DNA from: Glandiceps talaboti
Lineage: Eukaryota > Hemichordata > Enteropneusta > Spengelidae
Direction: 5' to 3'
Assembly (NCBI RefSeq): GCF_964340395.1
Contig: NC_135551.1
Span: forward strand, 21,290,503-21,354,502
Length of the DNA stretch: 64,000 nt
A program made the translations under genes and the position numbers. Shown one piece after another: positions 24,787 through 38,459 of the stretch. The notes below the pieces were generated by a model that ran no database searches, was not told the origin of the DNA, and saw only the letters and a list, made by a program, of their open reading frames with translations. The first letter of the stretch is position 1, and each line of letters opens with the position of its first letter.

Positions 24787-26424
24787 ATGAGGGCCAACTC
24801 TGTTTACGTTGTATTTATCATGTGCTGTAGTATTTCGATGTTGGTGTTTTTGGACCGGCCGCTGCCTGCTAATTCCCAGGAATTGCCTTTGGACATAGTA
24901 CTCGAAGACCGGCCACATTGTGAGTCCATCACGATTGATATGTGTAAAGATCTCGGATATAACGTCACGCAGATGCCGAACTTGGTCGGTCACGAACTTC
25001 AACAAGATGCTCAACTTCAGCTTCAAACCTTCACACCGTTAATACAATATGGCTGTTCGTCGCAACTGCATTTCTTTCTTTGTTCTGTCTACGTTCCGAT
25101 GTGCGATGAGAAAGTTCTTACGCCGATTGGAGCCTGCAGACCCATGTGTGAACTTGTGAAATCTGAATGCGAACCGGTCCTGAACGAGTTCGGCTTCCCG
25201 TGGCCGGGGAATTTGAACTGCACGAAATTCCCACCACGGAACGATCAAAATTTCATGTGTATGGAAGGCCCTGGAGTTGGTCCAACCGGAAATCCACCGG
25301 TTGACCGTATAACACCACACTCAGCCGACTATGAAACAAGTGATGACGGAAACAATCCACAAGAAAATTGTCAGGACATGGGCAAACCGGAGAGTTACTA
25401 CTACGTGAAACGATCGGAAAAGTGTGCCTTGATTTGTGACAAAGACCACGTGTATACACGACGAGAGAAACACTTGGCTGAAATCTGGATGGCTGTGTGG
25501 GCTGGTGTATGTTTTGTATCTACTGCTATTACCGTGCTGACATTTTTAATAGACTCTGCTCGTTTTCGATACCCAGAGAGACCAATTATATTTCTGTCGA
25601 TGTGTTATAATATATACAGCATTGCGTATATCATTCGTTTGATAGCGGGGAGACCCGTCATCGCTTGTGATGACGACGGTGTGCAAAAGTTCTTGATTCT
25701 GGAAGGACTTGAAAATACTGGATGTGCTATAGTATTTCTTCTGTTATATTTCTTCGGAATGGCCAGCTCAATTTGGTGGGTCATTTTAGCATTTACGTGG
25801 TTTCTCGCAGCTGGACTGAAGTGGGGACACGAAGCCATAGAAATGCATAGTAGTTATTTTCATCTAGCTGCCTGGGCAATACCCGCTGTTAAAACTATCG
25901 TTATACTGGTGATGCGAGTCGTCGATGCCGATGAACTAACGGGAATGTGTTACGTTGGTAATCAAAACTTGGAAGCGTTAACAGGATTCGTGCTTGCACC
26001 TCTCTTCACCTACTTGGCCATCGGAACTCTCTTTTTATTTGCTGGATTTGTATCTCTATTTAAGATCAGGAACATTATGCAAAAAGACGGTACCAAAACA
26101 GATAAACTTGAGAGATTAATGGTGAAGATAGGGGTATTTTCCGTGTTGTACACGGTGCCAGCAACAATCGTTATAGCCTGCCATTTCTATGAACATTCAA
26201 ATAGGAATGCCTGGCTGCATGACGACGTTGGGCCGAACATAGAGGTATTCATGGTGAAGATTTTCATGCTTTTAGTTATAGGGATAACAAGTGGTATGTG
26301 GATTTGGTCCACAAAGACACTCTCCTCGTGGAGAAAATTTTCGCAGAGAATCCTGCCTCATGCTAAATCAAAGAACGAGATTAGAGTTAATGGAATACAT
26401 AGGGGGAATGAGACAGCAGTGTGA
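24787..26424 (+). CDS. FZD4: Frizzled-4 orthologue, Wnt receptor (complete)
   Basis: Seven-pass plasma-membrane receptor for Wnt ligands (and Norrin in vertebrates). The 545 residues compare with 537 in human FZD4. Order: signal peptide (about 1-31); Frizzled cysteine-rich domain with all ten cysteines (45, 53, 90, 99, 106, 117, 121, 128, 145, 158); linker; seven membrane helices from about 232 to 508; cytoplasmic tail with the Dishevelled-binding KTLSSW (510-515); and a PDZ-binding end ETAV. N-glycosylation sequons fall at N59 and N144, where I recall vertebrate FZD4 sites. [10 protein letters not shown] and [11 protein letters not shown] in the domain, the near-identical helices and the ETAV end (ETVV in human) point to FZD4 rather than FZD9/10. 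The reading frame is uninterrupted, whereas vertebrate FZD4 has an intron in the domain-coding part. Confidence 0.97.
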   Translation: MRANSVYVVFIMCCSISMLVFLDRPLPANSQELPLDIVLEDRPHCESITIDMCKDLGYNVTQMPNLVGHELQQDAQLQLQTFTPLIQYGCSSQLHFFLCSVYVPMCDEKVLTPIGACRPMCELVKSECEPVLNEFGFPWPGNLNCTKFPPRNDQNFMCMEGPGVGPTGNPPVDRITPHSADYETSDDGNNPQENCQDMGKPESYYYVKRSEKCALICDKDHVYTRREKHLAEIWMAVWAGVCFVSTAITVLTFLIDSARFRYPERPIIFLSMCYNIYSIAYIIRLIAGRPVIACDDDGVQKFLILEGLENTGCAIVFLLLYFFGMASSIWWVILAFTWFLAAGLKWGHEAIEMHSSYFHLAAWAIPAVKTIVILVMRVVDADELTGMCYVGNQNLEALTGFVLAPLFTYLAIGTLFLFAGFVSLFKIRNIMQKDGTKTDKLERLMVKIGVFSVLYTVPATIVIACHFYEHSNRNAWLHDDVGPNIEVFMVKIFMLLVIGITSGMWIWSTKTLSSWRKFSQRILPHAKSKNEIRVNGIHRGNETAV

Positions 26425-27640
26425 ACACCGTGACGTTAGGGGTTTGTTGTTCAGAACAGAAAGTATATACGAGTTATGTCGAACTCGGACTAGACACTCT
26501 GACAGGGCTAAAAGTTTGGTTTGGTTGGTGGGAGGAACGTGAGATCTTATCAAGACTGACTTGTGTGTTTAGATAGGGATTTAGTTATGGTGTGCCAATG
26601 TATTCTATAATGTATTGATAACACCACATCACAACAAAGATTGTATGATCAGGTGAGACCCACAAACAGTAAAACACACTACGAAACACATTTTCACCTC
26701 TTTTTTCATTTGACAAGTACCTGCTTTTCACACCTGTGTGCTAATTGGCCTATATTTGCAGTTTCTGTTGGGGGCGCTTTAGCACCCTCAAAAGGTGTCA
26801 AAACTATCTTTGTAAAAAAACAAACTGAAAAACATTCCCTATTATCTCCACCACCAACTTAGTTAGCTAAAAGTGTCCTTGAAATACGATATGTATTTTA
26901 GATGTCACCCACAGATTTCGATTCAATGTCAACCAGTGAAGATATATCATTTCCACCCTATATCTTTTGACAATGGAATAGTCCTACATACCCCTTACAC
27001 AAGGACTGTGCCATTTAAACTTCATATGGAGGTGTCATGGATACCTATATGCGTCAGCATTCGAGCCCACTTTTTAAATTATAGATAGAAACTCCAAAGA
27101 AGAGAATATATTGTTTTGTATAAAAAATACTTTTCAAAGAACAGTGGAAACAGTTTTCTTAAGTAACCATTTTTTTGAAAATGTTAAGAGTAATATTAAT
27201 TGTAATTATGTATATTAAACAGTAACATTTTTACTATTTTTCTGCCAAAAGTTGTACATATTTTATTTGAGAGCATATAACTAGTTGCCCCTTAACTGCC
27301 AGTTTGATGGAAACAATGTAACTCGTGGAGTCTGGTTTTTCCAACCCTTATTTTGTTCCCCCTCTGTTCGCTCTGGATAGAAAAAAAAATATTGGCGAAG
27401 AAAGGATTTCTTTCATATTACTCTAATACCTTCTACGCGTATATATCGTCATTGAGTCCCAATGCAAGTGAAATTCCGTCTCCTCTATGGCTTTTGTGGC
27501 GCTTGCTTTGCATATGAGTTTTACTGCAGTCTTGAATAAATAGTGAGAGCGGGACACAAAAACGACGGGCTTTTCTATACGTTCAATACTTGTGCTTTTA
27601 AGGGCATAATAAGTATTGAACACGGGAGAATAGAATAAAT
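26425..27640 (+). other. FZD4 3' UTR (inferred extent)
   Basis: Sequence after the stop codon has no coding signal. AATAAA poly(A) signals occur at 27535 and 27634; which one is used, if either, cannot be told. A T/A-rich stretch at 27100-27260 precedes them. Confidence 0.4.
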
Positions 27641-29930
27641 TTGTATTATGTACTTGCTAAGCTTAAAATAATTAGCGCTTTGAATAGTGAAAGGCTTTCC
27701 AAAACGTATCAACAGCCACATGCAGCATATGGACACGATGAGAGCTTTTTACCTCGCTAGTGATATATTGTAAATAAGACAGTCATACTGTATATCAAAA
27801 CACACCGGCCAGCATGATGTCTTTATTCTCGCAGTGGTCGAGTGTTTTAACGAGTCATTTTAGAACTTCGTCCAGCACCATCGCAGCTGAAGGCCACCTA
27901 AGCCGCGCTAAGAGAGTACCACTTTCCTTTCTCCCGCATGTAAAAGAGCTAGCTCTGACGCGTCATTACACAAACCGAATTAGGATTCATTGTAGAGCCA
28001 GAATGAAAGGGGTTGAGTTGTCCCATCTGAAACTACCGATTCTACGCTGATAATACCAGTAAGGTTAGACCAATCAAAGTACTTTAGAAAGGATAGAGAG
28101 AGAAAATATCTCGCTGTTTGGCTTCTGCACATGCGCCAGTTGAATATCTGAAAATAAGTCTAGAAATGAAGACATACAGGAGCATAATAATAACCGGGCT
28201 GTATTGTACGAATGATTGTCCATAGTTTTTTTCATTGTATGAACAACACACGAACAATTAGTTTACACAGCTTTACTGCCAACCCCTCCTATTAACGCTT
28301 CACTGGGGTACATACGGCAACCGCCTCGTGACGTCAGCCTGCAAATTATGCTAATCAGAATAACCCTCCGGCGAGAAGGACTGCAGTTGGTCAAGTTTAG
28401 GCGCTCCGGTCACGTACCAAAGTGTGTGATCATGTGATTTGTGATGATAAAGAGAGATTGTTTTTATCAATGTCCTTTTACTCAGATGCATTGAGCTTGG
28501 AAAGTGTGCATGGATGCGAATTTAGAATTTGCATTGATAATATAAATTACCTAATTCAAAGAAACGACACGGTTTATATGATTTCACATATTATTATAAA
28601 TCTATGTTCAGGTTCAAACATGTCATACAAGTACATCAGTCAACTATAATCAAAATTACTGTAAAGTTGCTTGCATATCTGTTTGTGCACTTCTTCACAG
28701 TAAATACATATTTCCTATAACCAGAAATGCGAAATAGTTGTGTAAAAGTTTTAACGGGTCTGAAGAAAATCCCTATCAAATGTAGACAATCTAGGTTGTA
28801 AATATTTCACCCAATATATGGCAAAACGTGTCTCTTTGAAGAGTAGCTTAGGGAGTTCAAGGAGTAGTTTTCAGTGCGAGTGTCTCCCCGTGGACAAAGG
28901 TTAGCTGTTTAGCTTGGCTAGCAATCATTACAGTGTATTGTTCTAACAGCCCACTGCGACAAATTCTTCCATTATTTGCCAAATGCACTCTGTCAAATGC
29001 CCAAGTGCTCGCTTCAATGAAAATAAATGCCCTGCACTCATGACTATTTACTTTACTGGGATAACATGTAAAATGTTGTGGTATAGTATATACTCTCCTG
29101 TATTGCGGGTTAGTTGGTGTTTTTTTCACCCGGATTGCACGGTTGGGTTTGCATAAAAGCAACAAATGGTGCCATAATAGAACCTTCACTCGACATGCCG
29201 TCGTGTCATTCCCCTTGTCTGTTAACCGAATCGACTCTGTTGGGCCTTGTCAAGAAAACGGGGTTAAAATGACACTAGGAGCACTTCGGTTAGTCCCTTT
29301 GAAAGAAGGGGGTCTTTTTATTCTGTTATAAATGTATTTGAAAAACAATGTCTAGCTGGGCAGGGTCCATGGCTGACTGAGTGACATTGGCAAACCGACA
29401 AAGACAGAAAACAAACCGATCCGCTGTGGGGAGTTTGTCTTGAAGATTGGATTGTATGTGCTTACTTGCGGCTGAAATGTGTATATACCCGTCTTTGTTC
29501 TCGGGTCGACAACCGCCATCGCACTTTTACGGTATATCATTTCAAAACACTTCAGGGTTCCTGTGAAGTGATTTACTAGCACTGTTAAAACTGGTTTGTT
29601 GATTGAAGACAATCATTGAAACTCTGCGTTTCTTACAACACCTCAGTCGAAAGAACGCTGGATTCTTTAGCACGAGTGGTGAGGCACACTTCTTAATTCA
29701 CCACTTAGAACCATCCCAGTCTCAGGAAATAATAAAAAAAACTTGACCCGACTATTGGATAAACCAAACAACAAACAAACATGTACAATTACTGACGTAT
29801 ATCTTTAATTAATTCCTATCAATAATTACATTAAACAACAACAAAATAATACCAAGAAGAGAAATGTAAAGTTGCAAATAAAGAAGTGTTCTCTCTTTCT
29901 TTTTCAAACGACAAAAAATAAGAACAATGT
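27641..29930. other. Intergenic, nothing recognised
   Basis: No gene, no strong repeat. The open frames here lack splice or domain support. Confidence 0.45.
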
Positions 29931-29956
29931 AGTTCATCAACTTCCTTCAAAGTTTG

Positions 29957-30243
<287 letters not shown>

Positions 30244-30244
30244 A

Positions 30245-33200
30245 TAAGAAGAAACATCACATTACACACATTTCCATTGTTATCAACAATTAACCTAGGC
30301 TGCACCTTGGAATTAAAATCTTTAAAATTTTGCTTACTCATTTTTCTATAAAACTCTCACAATTCTCAGTTAAAACGAAGGAAGAAACTGGTGTCATCGT
30401 ACAAGATGTCGAATAAGAAGTCAAAATGAAGCCGTTTTAGAATCCAATATGGACGCCAAATAATTTTTTGTGTTATCGCTATGGGGAAATAACAAATTGT
30501 CGAAATCCTTGCAAACCAGACGATGAACCCCCAAATTTCCTTTTTATCATTTCTCAAAAGGAGCGGGAACAAGCTTTCATACGACAACAAAGTTTAGAGA
30601 GAATTAAAGTGTTTTGATATTCAGGAAAATTCGTCCCTAGGCGCTTTCTACCTTAACAAAGCATGACAAAAATGCACAATTACTTATCCGTTCAATCCAA
30701 TTTTCAGTCAGATTCTAAAAGAAACAGTAATTACAAGAAGAAAACAGCACGATAACATATTCACATAATCAAATTATCATCAGTTTGCAAATCTATGTTA
30801 ATTTGATCATTTCGACCGCGTCAACCCATTATACAAGTATATAATTAATTTATCATTACTTGCTCCGAGCTCTCATCACATTTTGGGAGCCAGCAAGCCG
30901 CCTCTATTTATCAACTGATAATGGAATTAAAAATACTGACATATCATTGTAAGTAGTGCCAGATTATATAATTTGCATTTTTTTGTAGATATCGATATTC
31001 TTGAATATCACATTGCACGTCAATGTTTTCGCAAACAAACAAGCCTGGGGACCGTTTTTGCTTATTTATTTGCGCTGAGATTTTTAAGAGATCGCAATTT
31101 CCAGGGGTGTTAGTTATTGAGAGCGTCAGGCATGGCCGAGAAATTGTGCGCTAATCCGTATAACTGCGCAGACGTGTTTTACATACAACGGTGCTGTTCG
31201 CCACAGTCACGCGTGTTCGTCTTTTCATGTATTTTAACAAGCTGTCCTCTCATCACCGATTAAATCAGTTACAATTTACGCCGTGTCGGTAGTATTGCTG
31301 TCTTTGTCATCGTTTCTTGTTAATAAACATTGCAACAATATTGTCATAACGCGAACACAAAAGTCTCCTTTTTCCTATGCAGACACGACGCATTATATTA
31401 CTTTGCAATGGTTTATAATTTTCCAAAGGTAGTATTCACTCCGCCATGTATTGATTTTCTTTCCAGAGACCATACAAATGGCATAGAACACAATATTGCA
31501 AATACGCGTGTTGCATATGTAATTTAGTGTTCGTGTACAACTCGGTCGCTGCTTCATGTCTAAGCTTGGGTTAGTACGTGACTTCCTGATTCAGAAAAAA
31601 ATAAGGGATTACAATTTGTAGTATCGTCAGTTCGGTCTGTCGTCAAATACTACACACATATTAACACACATTACGCATAATACTTTCAAATCTAAAATTT
31701 TCAAATCTTCGATTCATAAATGAGGCGCCAAGTCGTAAATTATTTTTTTTTTCTGTTATTGTACTCAAGTGTAGTCTAAAATAAATTTAAGACGTATCAA
31801 AAAATTACAGAAAAACAATCATTTGTATCCGAATAATTTTGGCGCGGAAAAATGGGTTGAAAGGTGAACTATGAAAAAACTGATGTGGGCGCCAACACAT
31901 CTATCAGCGTTCAGCTCTAGACGAGAATGTGCAATGAAAATGACATAGACCCAACTATATAGCCTGATACAACACACGGTCTGTCGTTGAAAAGTTCATC
32001 GCAATCTACCATGAAAATGCTAAAAATGTGTCCCTTTTTTGTCTCCCTCTTCCCTAGGCTCTACTCTTTATACGTAATATATGTTTTGTTATCGTCGTTA
32101 TGTGGATATTTTAGTTTATTTTCAATAAGAAATTATTATATCTCTGGATATTTTGTTTGCCGTATAAATCGTTCACATCAAATCGAAGAAAATCGTCTGC
32201 ATGAATTACTCGTCAAAAAACGCATGAGCTGTCCTAATTCGGTCGACCCGTCTCATCCTCTTCATGCGTCTCGCCCTAATCAAATTTCTATGGGTTTGCA
32301 GACCTTCCATTTGCCATCTGCTTTTAGACTAATTCACACGCATTTATCGTGTCCCTGGATACTGATGTATGCTTTTCTGATGAGACAGTTTATAAGGATA
32401 TACTACTTCCAGTCATCGCTTACTTTCAAAATTGAATCTGGTGAGTTATTTTGGCTTTGATACAAAACGGTGTTGGTATTAGTATACTCTTCCACTATTG
32501 TCTGACCTATAAGCTACTAGTAACGTAATACTAGTATTGTACATAATTATACTTATTGATTTTCTTATGACACCACCAAAGTCACAGAACCTAAAAATTG
32601 TATAAAGCATTCTTCCTGATGTCGAAAAATACCATAAACTGATTCTGAATAAGGAGAGCCTTGGAAAGTGAACTAAAGAAATGTGATATATTCTGCCACC
32701 ACAGCCAGCCTTTGTGTAAGTCTTGAGGTGAGTGTGTGTCTGTTTTTGTTTTGGGCTTGTGCAGACGACAAATTCTGTTGTCTCTGAGAAGAATTTGGCG
32801 CCAAAAAAACAATATTTGTGTTACGATATTGATCAATTTAAACTGATCCTAAAACAGACACACAGATTTACGATTTCCCGCTTACACACTATGCTGACGT
32901 ATTGTCATGCTTGACATAATCGATTTTAGACTTCAAATCACCGTTGTCTACCCTCGCCCATCACGTGGTAAGATTACCATGCAAGACCAACAACGTGTTA
33001 TAAACTCACCTTGGAAAAATCTCTTGCCTACTTGTAATTCTCTGGCGCAGACGATAATTTCTGTCTAATGGTTGAGTAGAGTTGAAATAGACATACGCAC
33101 AATTAATGTAAGACGAGGAATTCTGACTGCCACAAGCCTTTCAATGACAATAATTTTCTAAATACCTGACGGATACAATGTCCTATTTCTGTCTGACCGG

Positions 33201-33840
33201 TGCCCGGAAAGAGGGGGGGGGGGGGGTGACTACTCAATGTATATGAGGTTACGGAACGAGATACGCTGTTTTGGGTGTTGGTTCAAGAAGGGGTGAAGAT
33301 TTTCGGTGACTAGTTATCTAGCAGGTGCATTGTTCTAAAATGGGACCAGTCTAACTCAGTCTGAAACAGGGATATATTTTTCAAGACCGAATCAGTCTAT
33401 TAAAAACGGAATCTTGGCTCGATACCAGATTGCACGAACCAGTAAATCCCCCCAGGTTGTGTCAAATAAATTTGGCACATCACAGTTAACAATTTTAAGC
33501 CACGACGAGAGATGATACAATTTTATGATTGTAGCATGCGTATGTGATGGTGCACTACAGAATGTTGTTCCCGCGCAAAGTCTGATTTTGTCAAGTAGAA
33601 CAGCCTGATTATTAACTATACAAATTTTACACTCGATTCAGGCAAGTTTTTTGATAGCCACGGGACTATCATACAAATTTGATGATAATCATTAAGTCAA
33701 CCTACTGACTGGGGATCGTCAACTTCATCATTACACGTGTCCGTTTACAATTACGTAGTATCAGGGGAGGAACAACAGCAGATACACGATTTTATAGAAC
33801 TATATAATTAAGGCCTTTTAATATCCCCAAAATACAGCTT
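30245..33840. other. Intergenic, one unexplained open frame
   Basis: The ATG-initiated open frame at 32011-32460 (149 codons, plus) is the longest non-repeat frame here apart from FZD4, but its AT-driven composition and lack of any recognisable motif make chance likely. A poly-G run lies at 33213-33226. Confidence 0.3.
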
Positions 33841-33845
33841 AATAG

Positions 33846-33899
<54 letters not shown>

Positions 33900-34232
33900 A
33901 AAAACAACAACAACAACAACAACAACAAGCACAAAAATACATACGTACACACACACCAATCCATCCATCCATCCATACATACATACATACATACATACAT
34001 ACATACATACATACATACATACATACATACATACACATACATGCATACACACACGCACACGTACGTACGTACGTACATACATACATACATACATACATAC
34101 ATACATACATACATACGTACATACGTACATTCGTACATACGTACGTACATACGTACATACATACGTACATACATACATACATACATACATACATACATAC
34201 ATACATACATACATACATACATACATACATAC
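33846..34232. repeat. Compound TCA / ACA / ATCC / ACAT array
   Basis: (ATC)n to 33898, (ACA)n to 33930, CCAT to 33975, then (ACAT)n with ACGT variants to 34232. Confidence 0.97.
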
Positions 34233-36779
34233 GTGGGGCCCACAGCATGAAAGTAAAAATATACTGAAATAAGCCCTCCATTTGTAATTTGAAGATTTTG
34301 TGTTCGTCTCTTTTCACTAGTTTTGCTGACAATAAGTGGCAAAAAAGTAATTTTGATGTAATCTACATGTCTCAGGTGACGTTGAAGTAAAAGCCCAAGA
34401 GTTTTAGACATGAAACAAAACACCACGGTCTTCAGCATAATATAAGGTGCTTTCTGTCCCGTGCCATTTGGAAATTATTCTTAAAAGGAAGCCGAAATTC
34501 CAAGTAGTTCTAGATTTAGTTGTCTCGGGTTGCGAGTCGATGGATCTATGCAAGGCTTTCTTCACCGGGGACAAATTCAATTTACGTAGTAGTGAATTCA
34601 ATTTGCAGTGTGAGTAATTTAGTGTACCCTGCCGAACAAACAGTTATCGCTTTACTGAAGGTTGCATCAGGACGGCAGAAACCCTCGAAGGATCTTTGTG
34701 TGACACCTACAGGTATTCTAAAACATCATGTTCCCGTGGGTTCACCGACCTTGTTTGTTAATCCACATGGCAGTGCAGTGTACGTAATTATCTTATCAGT
34801 ACACTGTTATCATACCTACTTTATGTTTAATTGTGAGGGAGCAATGCACAGAATTAATAAAAACCACTAATGTATTGAAGAAGGCTGGTTATGTTATTAT
34901 TTTACTTTAATGACGCACGTGGTGATTTGGCAAAAATCCATCGTAATCTGTTGGCGATCTATATGATTGATATATGATTAATAATACACACAATTCTACA
35001 GACGCGGTTTCTACCCCTTTTTTCCGGGATTTCCACGCCCTTCAAAATTCACGCTGAACAACACACTACCTTACAAGATGTAAGAATATATATGTCGTAA
35101 TGATTACTGATAAAGCATAAAACAGTGTACTCCGAGTGCGAATTTTAACCTGTGCCCAGCACTGCACTGCATACTGACTAGGATATTATGTTTATTTTAT
35201 AAGTAGCGCTTTTTAAAGATTTTTACAGTAGTTTATAATTCCTTTCTACGATTCAAAGTAAACCCTCTAGGGTAGTGGAGCTTAAAGCAACAGAGTTCAA
35301 GTAACAGCTAGCTATATGTTCAAAATTTAATTTACCATGTAGCCGTTTTTGCAGTCTTTCATTATTAGCTACAGGCCAACATACTTTCGCTATACATTAA
35401 TTATATGACAGAAAAACTTCAATTTCACCTGATTTACTTTCAACCATCCAATTAGCATCATATATATATGTGGGGTTGAAAGCATCGATTGGGGGTATTT
35501 CAATTGAAACATAATTGCCACGTCTTGTTTGCACCCGTCGGTGCTATAGAATAAGCGATTTCTAACAATTTTGGTGTTGTACAGCAATGTGTTGCCATCG
35601 GCATTGTCGTCCCCCCCCCCACCCTCCATCTCTTTCATTCCTTCTCCCTCTCAATATCAACCAATTTGATTGTGAAAGGCGTGTCCGGTGAAATGCTATT
35701 CAATTCTCCGACAAGCCTTAAAAAATGCCAAGTAATAACGATCGGTGAAAATGTATCGGAAGCGATCAATATTACCGCCATTTGTTAAAACATCTACAGA
35801 AAACACGTTATTGTTGCAATGAACACGTGTAAAGAAGCTGAGTGAGTGACGTAAAAGGGTTGGCTTTGTGATGATTTCATACTTTTAACGTGTTGGGGCC
35901 AAATGTATACATCTGATAAAACATAGTGTTTCTGAGCTTGATTATATTAAAATCGAACACAATCATCCAGAAATTAGATTAATAAAAGAAAACTGGGTTA
36001 AGTTGAACCACTTTTCTTGATTTAATAGTCGGCGCTGTTATCCGAAATATTTGACCTTGACCGGATCTTTTTCTACCCTTTCGAAGAATACTGCCCAAAT
36101 GATCAGCTAGCAGGAAAACGAGAGACTACTAAAGGAGAGCGTTTGTAATGGAGGGAGTAGATCGGGAAAGGCATTGCTATAGAGGCTTACTCGGAGACAA
36201 AGGAAGGTGTAGAAATAGATGGCGGGCTAGTAAGCAGACAGCCTATTTAGAGAAAGCGTGAAGCATTTTGTGTTTTTGACATCAAAGTTGTATGTTACTA
36301 CCAAACCTGAGTGACTATAGAGTTTCAATATGACGACACAATATGTTTGTTATGTCTCATTCGACAGTTTTGGTACAAATTGAATAAAACAAATACAAAC
36401 ACTGATAGCGCGCAACTTGAAGCATATGAAATGATACATTTTATCTTACTATGAACACAAATCAACATCACTGTTGGCGGAAACAGGGTTCAAACTCAGA
36501 ACTGTTCATATATTAGTGCTCTCAATAGGATAAAATGTAACATATCATGTAGGCTCGCACTACTAGTACCTGTATTTTGTTCGTGTAATTCATAGCAATA
36601 CACCGATGTATAAAACATGGAAACTATAGACTTTCTGGTTTTGGTAGTATCAAAAATGTATTGAAGTCGTGCACAAGACTTTTTTTTGGACTGTTAAATG
36701 GAAGAAAATCAGTCATTCTCACAAAAGTTCACGAAAAAATTGAGTGCATTCTCAGTAACATTAATGTTTTCACGATGTA
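34233..36779. other. Intergenic, nothing recognised
   Basis: Unique-looking AT-rich DNA without supported genes. Confidence 0.4.
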
Positions 36780-36833
36780 CACAAACAAACAAACAAACAA
36801 ACAAACAAACAAACAAACAAACAAACAAACAAA
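36780..36833. repeat. (ACAA)n microsatellite
   Basis: Thirteen or so CAAA tetranucleotides. Confidence 0.95.
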
Positions 36834-37802
36834 AATATGAAAGTATGATAGAAAATGATATGAGGCGTTTACCAATGCAATCAATAGTTGCATCGTCAGG
36901 TTGTCAAATACATAAGATTCAATAACGTTAACATTCCCATCAATATCAGTTGTCATTTTGGGGGTGCATATGCGCTTTATTTTTGTCTGAAAATTGTAAA
37001 TCAAAAGTGTAAAAACATTATTATTTTAAATATAAATTTCAACACTTTTCAAATCACACCGTCATCAACAGCACTCTAAAATACCACACATAGCTTGAGA
37101 AAAAACCCACAAAGTCATGTCCGTCAACAGTCTTCCTTCTCAGAGAACTTCAGCCCTCCCTTTATACATTTTTTTTTTGGGGGGGGGTAAAATCTTCAAT
37201 TTTAATTTTGAAAAGGTAAAATACGCATCAACGTAGAATTCGCCATCAGAAATGTGCTCTAATCGTTATGATGAACTGAAACCTCTCAGCATGGACTGTA
37301 CTGCGTATTAATGTGCTACAGGCATATATGTACATGTAAAACATGGATTTGTATGCAAGTGTTCAATGTTCAAATAAAGATCGATGTCAGGTGAAAAGTA
37401 GTTACAATATTTCATGTAATGCTTCATACACAACACTCTGTGCCACTTGACAGCTGAAAAGAAAATGGAAAAAAAAGTACAGTAAACGTGTTGATCAGAG
37501 GGTCTGGTATATTGAAGTGACTTTCGCATGAATGTGTTTCCCTCGCATAAAAATCTAATTATGCAGAGTGTAATATTGAAATGAGACCTGTCATAGTTTG
37601 ACACGTTTAAAATTGTTTTCATGTGCCGTGTGACAACATGCTATTGTTGCACGTGGCATTAATTCCTCAATAAGTTTTTTTTTTTCATTTCTAAAAAGTG
37701 TAGGTGTTTCCCCTTCATCTAGTACAGTGAGAGGATGTGACAATATTTGCTTCAAATTGTATGCAATTCCCACCCACCCACGCGCCTGGCTAACTCTGTC
37801 TG

Positions 37803-37942
37803 TTCATCCATCCATCCTTCCATCCATCCATCCATCCATCCATCCATCCATCCATCCTTCCATCCATCGATCCACCCGTTCATCTATCTGTGCATCCACA
37901 TTCATCCAACTACCAACCTACTTGCCTGCCAGTCTGCCTGCC

Positions 37943-38001
<59 letters not shown>
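37803..38001. repeat. (CCAT)n then (CTGT)n arrays
   Basis: CATC/CCAT units at 37807-37870, an imperfect bridge, then CTGT units at 37930-38001. Confidence 0.95.
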
Positions 38002-38321
38002 ATCTATAAATGCTTTATACAGTGTAGTGTTATGTACATTGTATCCGTATATTCAAGACGTAACAGTGTAATATTTTCTTCCCACTGACTATTAATTTAT
38101 TCACCCATTTTTTTATCCGTCCATTCTCAGGATGATTTATCACAAATGTAGGAAAATGGTTCATTCAATCATTCGTCCGTTTAGTCATTAAATTTATCCG
38201 TTTAATCATTCGATAATAGATAACAATGTAAATGAATAAGTGTGGCACTTAATACGTGTAGTGTTTTGAGGTGATATATATAATTGAGCGTTATATATTA
38301 TTGAGAGTTTTATATACATGT

Positions 38322-38452
38322 ATTGTGTTTGTGTTTGTGTTTGTGTTTGTGTTTGTGTTTGTGTTTGTGTTTGTGTTTGTGTTTGTTTGTGTGTGTGTGT
38401 GTGTTTGTGTTTGTGTTCGTTTGGTTGTTTGTGTGTGTGTGTGTGTGTGTGC
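38322..38452. repeat. (TGTGTT)n hexanucleotide and (GT)n array
   Basis: About ten TGTGTT hexamers to 38382, then GT dinucleotides with TTGTGT variants. Confidence 0.95.
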
Positions 38453-38459
38453 ATGCACA

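Noticed and set aside
31468-31580. Plus-strand acceptor TTTTCTTTCCAG followed by 34 open codons
   Set aside because: No upstream exon or start could be linked.
32011-32460. 149-codon plus-strand open frame
   Set aside because: No motif, no splice or codon support, low-complexity AT-driven composition; noted in the region entry only.
32986-33136. Minus-strand exon-like segment with GTGAGT donor (ends near 33010)
   Set aside because: Open in one frame for about 43 codons, which is expected by chance; no connecting exons found.
33792-34438. Long minus-strand frames of 140-180 residues
   Set aside because: They translate the TCA/ACA/ACAT microsatellite (runs of Y-V-C-M and D); there is no independent coding signal.
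36460-36520. GGTTCAAACTC as a possible tRNA B-box
   Set aside because: No matching A-box at proper distance and no tRNA cloverleaf.
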